This document shows positions 58,951-64,000 of a stretch of DNA of 64,000 nt, in pieces. Source of the DNA: JAGQKC01 sp965223675 (GTDB lineage: Bacteria > Nitrospirota > Nitrospiria > Nitrospirales > UBA8639). Numbering within the stretch: position 1 is the first letter of the stretch; the number at the start of each line of letters is the position of its first letter. The position numbers and the translations under genes are program-made. The stretch covers positions 620,001-684,000 of the forward strand of contig OZ245013.1 of NCBI GenBank assembly GCA_965223675.1, written 5' to 3'. The notes below the pieces were generated by a model. The model was not told the DNA's origin. It saw only the letters and a list, made by a program, of their open reading frames with translations, and did not search any database.

Positions 58951-59391
58951 ATGAGGAAGGTTGAGTGGATTTCCCAACGTTGTGATCCGAAGACGTTGGT
59001 CGCCCATCAATTAATGGAAGATCAGGTGGCGACGTGTCTTCCTGAAGATACGGTGCTCACAGCTGCGCATAGACTATATGATAGTGGCATCGGCAGTTTG
59101 CCAGTGGTGGATGTAGAAAAATCATTGCTTGGAATCGTGACAGAGTTTGATCTTCTTCAGGCTATTGAAGCCGAAAAGAATCTACGTGATACACGGGTAT
59201 CAATGATCATGAAGTCACAAGTTGTTTCAGTGACAGAGGAGACACCATTCATGGAAATCGTGGGGTTACTTCAGCGGAATCACCTTATTCGCGTGCCAGT
59301 TCTTAGGGGGAAACGGTTGGTGGGAATTCTGGCTCGCGGTGATGTTATTTTGGGCTACATTAAAGCTACGGATGTTGGAAGTGGTGGATAG
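58951..59391 (+). CDS. CBS-domain-pair protein
   Basis: 146 aa consisting of two CBS domains (about 20-75 and 85-140): LPEDTVLTAAHRLYDSGIGS, LPVVDVEKSLLGIVTEFDLL, VTEETPFMEIVGLL, RVPVLRGKRLVGILARGDVI. Adenine-nucleotide sensing is usual for such modules; the partner is unknown. GAGGA eight bases before the ATG. Confidence 0.9.
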   Translation: MRKVEWISQRCDPKTLVAHQLMEDQVATCLPEDTVLTAAHRLYDSGIGSLPVVDVEKSLLGIVTEFDLLQAIEAEKNLRDTRVSMIMKSQVVSVTEETPFMEIVGLLQRNHLIRVPVLRGKRLVGILARGDVILGYIKATDVGSGG

Positions 59392-59543
59392 CATCCTCCT
59401 TTTTCTCAATTTCTGCTAATGATGTCACAGGCCATACCTTAGTTCCTTTCTACTCTATAAATCATCTTCATTGCTAGACTTTCTGCCTAACATAAAAAGT
59501 CTGCTAGGCTCGTGATGTCCATATTTTAATCGATCGGTGACGC

Positions 59544-60524
59544 ATGACTCGTCTCATTGAGTTAAAACGCTTAGTCAGTGAAAAGCTTCCCCCACAGTTA
59601 CGTCGATGGTTGTGGGAACGTAAGGTTGCGATAGGGAACCGCCGGATTCGAGAGCTAGGCCGTCAACTCTCACATCATATTCATAAGGCTGCAGAGAAGG
59701 ACTTTGCCTCATCCGAACATATCAGTACAAAAGCCGAGTGGGAACTTTTTCATCATGTGCGTATTGATGCACTACATCGTTCATTGGGAGTCAGTCAGGC
59801 ACATTCTGACGCACCTAACTCTATAGTGACCAGTACGTTGGAGCGAGATACGTATCAAATTGACAATGTGGTGTTTCAAGGACATATGAACGTACCAATA
59901 ACAGCTAATTGTTATTCACCAATTCGACTCGTTCCGAAAACTCCTGCGATTGTCATCTGTCACAGTCATCACGATTCAAAGACCGAAGAGGAATTACAAT
60001 GCATGGGGATGACATTCGCCCAACAGGGGTGCACGGTTTTAATCATGGATTTGCTCGGTCATGGCGAGAGACGACAGCATCCTTTTAAGGCGAAAGATGA
60101 CTATGTTGGGTCATTTCTTGTCGATCGGCAAGACTACTATTTTCGATCTGTCCTTGGCATGCAATTGGATTTAGTGGGTGAAAGTTTGATGGGTTGGATG
60201 GTGGAAGATGTGAGGCGAGGCCTTGATCTGTTATGGGCAGATCCACAGGTGGACCGGGACCGAATCATTGTCATTGGAGCAGTGGCGGGTGGAGGAGATA
60301 TTGCGGCAAGTGTTGGGGCAGTAGATGACCGTGTGGCAGCGGTTGTCGCTTTCAATTTTGGCCAACTGTCGATTGGTGACTGGGATTCAACGAGGAATCT
60401 TTTCAATACGGTTCGAGGTGGATTTTGGCCATGGGTTATTCTCGGTTCCCGTGCCCCTCGTCTGTTGGTCTATGGCAGAGAATTTTCCTGGATTCTGAGC
60501 AGGATTTCGTTTGGCAACGTCTAA
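59544..60524 (+). CDS. Alpha/beta hydrolase, N-terminal half of a frameshifted tandem-domain gene
   Basis: 326 aa as read. The first alpha/beta hydrolase domain has PAIVICHSHHDSKTEEEL, LLGHGERRQHPF and VIGAVAGGGDIAAS. The nucleophile elbow reads G-A-V-A-G instead of G-x-S-x-G, so this domain is probably inactive. After RLLVYGREFSW (about 60490) the homologous reading continues in another frame, and the residues beyond (ILSRISFGNV) are out of register. Acetyl-xylan-esterase/dienelactone-hydrolase-like family. Confidence 0.7.
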   Translation: MTRLIELKRLVSEKLPPQLRRWLWERKVAIGNRRIRELGRQLSHHIHKAAEKDFASSEHISTKAEWELFHHVRIDALHRSLGVSQAHSDAPNSIVTSTLERDTYQIDNVVFQGHMNVPITANCYSPIRLVPKTPAIVICHSHHDSKTEEELQCMGMTFAQQGCTVLIMDLLGHGERRQHPFKAKDDYVGSFLVDRQDYYFRSVLGMQLDLVGESLMGWMVEDVRRGLDLLWADPQVDRDRIIVIGAVAGGGDIAASVGAVDDRVAAVVAFNFGQLSIGDWDSTRNLFNTVRGGFWPWVILGSRAPRLLVYGREFSWILSRISFGNV

Positions 60525-61804
60525 AAAAGATTTATGACTTCTATGATAGCCCCGAGGCTCTTCGATCGATTTGTGGCTCCGGTCGAGTATCGGGCCATGG
60601 TCCGCTGGATAGCCATTGTATGAACGTTGGTCCAATTCATCGTAGGCAACTCTATCCCATTTTCCAAGAATGGTTTGGCATTCCAATTCCTGATGAAGAA
60701 ATAATAGAACCTGTTCGTAAAGAAAAGCTGCAGTGTTTAACGGGTGAAGCGGGAAAGATGTTCAGCGTACGCTTGGTTCATGAGATCACTGGTGCAATGA
60801 GTCAAAAACACCTTGCTGCGGCTCGACATTCAAAAGAGTCACTAGAGACAAGCACTCGTGTTGTTTTCTTACAACAACAACTCGGCGAAGTGCTTGGATC
60901 CGTAACGCCAGTGACGACGTACCGAGTTCAAACAGAGCGTCATGGAATTGGTCGATCCGAATATGTTGTTTTGGAGGTTGAGGACAATATTTCTGTGCGC
61001 CTGCAGCTATTCCGTCCGTTCGTATCTGGTCATGCGAAACTGCCAGTGGTGATTGGCTTCGCTCAGGAAGGCAATCATGGTCTACGAAGAGAGCATCGTC
61101 GACTGATCCAGCATCTTCAAGAGCAGGGAGTCGTTGTGTGTTTAACGGAATTACGAGGACTTGGTGATGGGCGTCATGGTGAATTGTATCGAGGCAGGAT
61201 CAGTCCGAGCTCCGGCATAGCGACTATGAGTCTCATGATGGGAGATAGCTTACTCGCATCCCGCATTCGCGACCTTCGAACGGTGATGGCCTATCTCCGT
61301 GGTCGAGAGGACATGGACTGCCAGCGAGTAGCCCTATGGGGTGATTCTCTTGCGGCAACCAACTCTTTTAGGGATAACCTAATCGTCCCGTTAGATTCAT
61401 CTCCTTATCCATTACGAGGTGAACCTCTCGGGGGTGCGACGGCACTGCTGACCGCTTTGTATGAACCACAAGTTCAAGCCGTGTACATTCATGGAGGTCT
61501 GAGCAGTTATGCCGCGCTGCTGGATAATTTCTGTGTCTACCAGCCGATGGACTGCATCGTTCGGGGGTTGTTGCGCATCGCCGATCTATCTGATGTTGCC
61601 GAAGCGTTGGCCCCACGTCCTTTACGAATGGAGGGATTGGTGGATGGATGGAATCGTCCGGTAAGCCGTCCGGCAATTGAGGATACATATCATGCGGTCC
61701 GATCAGCATATGCGAGAGCTGAAAGGGCAGAATATTTGTCCATTCAAGTTGAACGTGGGTCAGCAGAAACAATCGCGCAGTGGTTTCTCACGTATTTACG
61801 GTAA
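60425..61804 (+). CDS. Alpha/beta hydrolase, C-terminal half of the frameshifted gene
   Basis: 459 aa frame, of which the part from about residue 23 (DSEQDFVWQRLKKI) continues the upstream protein after a one-base indel near 60485-60500. It contains a second hydrolase domain (PVVIGFAQEGNHGLRREH, LTELRGLGDGRHGEL) with a serine elbow WGDSLAA that looks catalytic. The original protein of about 750 residues would thus have an inactive first and active second domain. The indel is either real decay or a sequencing error. Confidence 0.68.
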   Translation: MAMGYSRFPCPSSVGLWQRIFLDSEQDFVWQRLKKIYDFYDSPEALRSICGSGRVSGHGPLDSHCMNVGPIHRRQLYPIFQEWFGIPIPDEEIIEPVRKEKLQCLTGEAGKMFSVRLVHEITGAMSQKHLAAARHSKESLETSTRVVFLQQQLGEVLGSVTPVTTYRVQTERHGIGRSEYVVLEVEDNISVRLQLFRPFVSGHAKLPVVIGFAQEGNHGLRREHRRLIQHLQEQGVVVCLTELRGLGDGRHGELYRGRISPSSGIATMSLMMGDSLLASRIRDLRTVMAYLRGREDMDCQRVALWGDSLAATNSFRDNLIVPLDSSPYPLRGEPLGGATALLTALYEPQVQAVYIHGGLSSYAALLDNFCVYQPMDCIVRGLLRIADLSDVAEALAPRPLRMEGLVDGWNRPVSRPAIEDTYHAVRSAYARAERAEYLSIQVERGSAETIAQWFLTYLR

Positions 61805-61952
61805 TTGAAGTCTTGAGCTAATTTTTAAGTGTTTATAATTAGGAATCTCCATCACCAGATGGAAAAGGCGTGGTACAATAAAACTATCGAGGTTAATACC
61901 AAAAGTGCAGTTGATGAATGCAACTGATAGGCAATAGCCAAAGGAGGCGATA

Positions 61953-62324
61953 ATGTCTCAAGAATCGTCTGTACCTCAACATATTAGAACGACTGAGACC
62001 TTACTAAGATTGTATGTTCTCTTAGCTCAATATCTTGACCGTTGTCGATCTGAAGATGGGAGCAGCCCGTCATTATCAGAAGGTGAGTTTCAAAAACATT
62101 TAAGTGATACGAAAGCCGCAGTATCGCATTTGCTTTCCACGAATAGAATTGTTCCAAATAAGGTGGAAGAGGAGTATGAGCGCGTGATGAAACGTGGAGA
62201 AGCGTTGACCAAAAAACCTGGGGATTCAGAGCTTATTACGCAAGTGGATCAAGAAAGAGAGGTGCTACGAATTAAAACTTTGGCACTGAGTGATCTGCTG
62301 GCAGTCTTCCGTTCAGCGTTATGA
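61953..62324 (+). CDS. Small helical protein of unknown function
   Basis: 123 aa, soluble, all-helical with heptad-like stretches (KVEEEYERVMKRGEALTKK, VDQEREVLRIKTLALSDLL). AGGAGG six bases before the ATG makes the start secure. No family recognised; monocistronic. Confidence 0.72.
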   Translation: MSQESSVPQHIRTTETLLRLYVLLAQYLDRCRSEDGSSPSLSEGEFQKHLSDTKAAVSHLLSTNRIVPNKVEEEYERVMKRGEALTKKPGDSELITQVDQEREVLRIKTLALSDLLAVFRSAL

Positions 62325-62428
62325 TGAACGATAGGGGATACTAAGCTTGCGAACGATCATATCAATTGTTGTTTGTTGTAAGGGCTGAAAATATACAGTA
62401 GTGATGAGGACATGATAAAAAAGTTGAA

Positions 62429-62839
62429 TTATTTTGCGCTGACAACTTCGGTTTGGCTATTACTATGAGAATGTGAAGGCCTAGTCCAGATATATGACAA
62501 TACTCCAGTCGCGATACACAGGAGTAAAAGTTTGAGCAGTGCCCCAATTTGCAAGACAAGAAATGAAATAAAAAAGAGACCTACCATCAGTACTGTCGCA
62601 GTAATCTTTGCCCCTCTGCTGATACTTCCATACCGTTCCCAGTCTTGAATCATTGGCCCAAGGGTTGGTTGTTGGATTAACCATTGATGGAGCCGTGGTG
62701 AGCTTTTTGAAAAGCAATAGGCGGAAAGCAGGACGAATGGGGTTGTTGGAAGAAGAGGAAGGAAAATTCCAATAACTCCCAAGGCCAAACTTGTCCATCC
62801 TGCGAGCAAAAGCCCCAACCGTATTGCTGAAGATTGCAT
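62429..62839 (-). CDS. DUF454/YbaN-like inner-membrane protein
   Basis: About 136 aa. Pattern GWTSLALGVIGIFLPLLPTT, PFVLLSAYCFSKSSPRLHQW, and further helices (about 80-118) fit the YbaN/DUF454 family. Function unknown. The frame begins with GTG 62845 and ATG 62839; the latter is chosen but neither has a strong ribosome site. Confidence 0.85.
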   Translation of the reverse strand: MQSSAIRLGLLLAGWTSLALGVIGIFLPLLPTTPFVLLSAYCFSKSSPRLHQWLIQQPTLGPMIQDWERYGSISRGAKITATVLMVGLFFISFLVLQIGALLKLLLLCIATGVLSYIWTRPSHSHSNSQTEVVSAK

Positions 62840-62845
62840 AATCAC

Positions 62846-63177
62846 TCAGATCACCATATATATCTATAAAACAAGAATTGGACCCTGTAGATCTGTATCG
62901 GACCATTTAAAAGTAAGATTAAATGGTAGGCATTGGTGAGTCTGACTTGTTGTACCAGGTTAATGGAAATTACAAGTGAATAACGAGGAAATTAGGGAGG
63001 TGGGGGACAGACGTATGAGCTGAATGCTGTATTTGAGGCTATTGGCCTTATTCAATACGACGCAACTGAGGAAAATGAGGAGTCGAAACCCCAATCGCCT
63101 ACGATAGCTGGGGCAGGTTAATAGACGTGGATGAACTTGTCTGAGGCAACGAGTAGGAAATTGGCAAAAAATAGAAA
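62846..63177. other. Intergenic region
   Basis: About 330 bp between two leftward genes. I see no credible gene or structured RNA. Confidence 0.4.
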
Positions 63178-63369
63178 TCAGAAAAGTGGGGGCTGCGGCC
63201 CGCAGCGAAGACCGATAAGGTCGGGGTCTTCCCCATCGATCGCGTGCCGAGGTTCAGCGGCAGCTTGAGCTTTGCGCTGTTCTCGACGCAGTTCTTTCTC
63301 TTGCCGCTTGAGTCGCTGAGCATGCTCGCGAAAGCGTTTTCCTTGTGTTTCTTTCTTAACTTTTCCCAT
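63178..63369 (-). CDS. Small basic protein with a conserved-looking proline-rich tail
   Basis: 63 aa. A strongly basic helix (KRFREHAQRLKRQEKELRRE) and a tail DPDLIGLRCGPQPPLF. The tail pattern looks like a short conserved motif, but I cannot name a family. The 3' part of the gene holds stable inverted repeats (GCTGCGG/CCGCAGC and GAAGACC/GGTCTTC). Ribosome site weak, so confidence is moderate. Confidence 0.55.
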   Translation of the reverse strand: MGKVKKETQGKRFREHAQRLKRQEKELRREQRKAQAAAEPRHAIDGEDPDLIGLRCGPQPPLF

Positions 63370-63402
63370 ACCGATGCTCAGATGGATGGGGTAAAATTCT
63401 GT

Positions 63403-63699
63403 CTATCGTTGGAGTGTTTGCTTTTTGGTCCTTCGACCGATTGATTTCCGTTCTGTTTTTGCTCGAGCAGAAGGAGCGGCTTTAGGCGTCTCCTCATATT
63501 GAATCTCTTCAAAGCCTTGACCAATCTCTTGAGATGACATCATCAGAACTTGCTGGCGAATTTCGTCCATAGATCTCGACCGTTGCTCTTCAGAGGGATC
63601 TGTGAGCCCCAATGTTTTCCAGGGAATACTCCGGTTATCTTTAATGCGAACGATTTTATGGGGTCGTTTGTGCGCAGGCCAACCTTTTGTCATCTTCAT
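63403..63699 (-). CDS. Small basic protein of unknown function
   Basis: 98 aa, rich in Lys/Arg at both ends, with WPAHKRPHKIVRIKDN and a middle DEIRQQVLMMSSQEIGQGF. AAGGAGAG lies upstream of the ATG, a good ribosome site. 33 bp upstream of the other small basic protein gene, so probably one transcript. Could bind nucleic acid or ribosome, judged only from charge. Confidence 0.6.
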   Translation of the reverse strand: MKMTKGWPAHKRPHKIVRIKDNRSIPWKTLGLTDPSEEQRSRSMDEIRQQVLMMSSQEIGQGFEEIQYEETPKAAPSARAKTERKSIGRRTKKQTLQR

Positions 63700-64000
63700 C
63701 GTCTCTTTCTCTCCTTATAGCTGAGGATGGGTATCTCCAGATGTCCACTTACTTAACGCGCTCCAGTGTACGCCATCATTCGATACCCGTTATTAGGGAA
63801 CCAATCAAGCACAGTATCACAACAAACCACCCTCTTCTCTACCCTCTATGCTAGGGGTAATAGCCTAGGGTGCACATGCAGCGAGCAGTACGGATTAAGA
63901 TTTGAAGGGATTCACTCCAAGAGACATCCAACTATGGCAGTGCCCGTAGCTCGAACCGTCTCCTAAGGTAACATTCTAGTGATGGTGAGTCAAATGAGGC
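63700..64000. other. Right end of the window, no gene recognised
   Basis: 300 bp upstream of the small basic gene. A 66-codon plus-strand frame at 63766 has no supporting feature. The promoter of the leftward pair should lie here. Confidence 0.4.

Overview
The window reads as chromosomal DNA of a free-living Gram-negative bacterium. It has LptF/LptG, TatC, many lipoproteins and outer-membrane-type secreted proteins, and base composition looks moderately AT-rich by eye. The best guess is a Nitrospirota (Nitrospira-like) lineage. That guess rests on recalled gene content (two tandem DUF507 genes, a thiS/cysK/moeB/thrC/moaD/NIL/moeB/JAMM sulfur cluster, a FliA-type sigma factor behind a c-di-GMP aptamer), not on a marker-gene comparison, and is an inference only.

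Layout. 1-10 kb: a Tat-exported sulfite-oxidase-family enzyme, then a leftward guaB-guaA-rluB-aspS operon and a 990-residue double NHL-propeller protein. 10-19 kb: cspA with a long leader containing an intrinsic terminator, lptF-lptG, a c-di-GMP-I (GEMM) riboswitch plus terminator in front of a FliA-family sigma factor, a SleB-like wall hydrolase, trxA and recN. 18.7-29.2 kb is an accessory region: a ParE-type toxin/antitoxin pair, an orphan PD-(D/E)XK nuclease, a tyrosine recombinase with repeated AAAAGCNAAAATA motifs, a lone lipoprotein, an IS3-family element, a HigBA pair, a solitary HigA-like protein, a HEAT-repeat protein flanked by a roughly 180 bp duplication, and two unrelated 2-oxoglutarate/Fe(II)-type oxygenases. 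Two decayed copies of one oxygenase's C-terminus record past duplications there.

29-40 kb is housekeeping: PP2C phosphatase with a YprB-like nuclease, DUF507 pair, radA, a LolA/LolB-like lipoprotein, tsaB-rimI, a DUF465 protein, tatC, a beta-propeller exported protein, cyclophilin. 41.2-46.4 kb is a leftward eight-gene operon combining two ubiquitin-like sulfur carriers, two E1-like activators, a JAMM protease, cysteine synthase, threonine synthase and a NIL-domain protein. It is best read as protein-thiocarboxylate-dependent cysteine (and perhaps homocysteine) synthesis. 46.7-64 kb holds an SGNH-hydrolase-like membrane protein, a VapBC pair coupled to a sirtuin, a cyclase-family hydrolase, a ketopantoate reductase fused to a degenerate sulfite-oxidase-fold domain, ndk, a TPR/TIM-barrel lipoprotein, gcvH-lpd-comEA-tyrS, tRNA-Gly(CCC) with a duplicated 3' end, a CBS protein, a frameshifted tandem alpha/beta hydrolase and small proteins.

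Intergenic DNA is rich in repeats: degenerate ACGAG/ATACGAG arrays just after stop codons, paired palindromes with a compensatory change, and MITE-like inverted repeats. I saw no CRISPR array or rRNA. The strongest regulatory finding is the riboswitch-controlled sigma factor. The strongest pathway finding is the two-carrier sulfur operon. The oddest protein is the PanE fusion.
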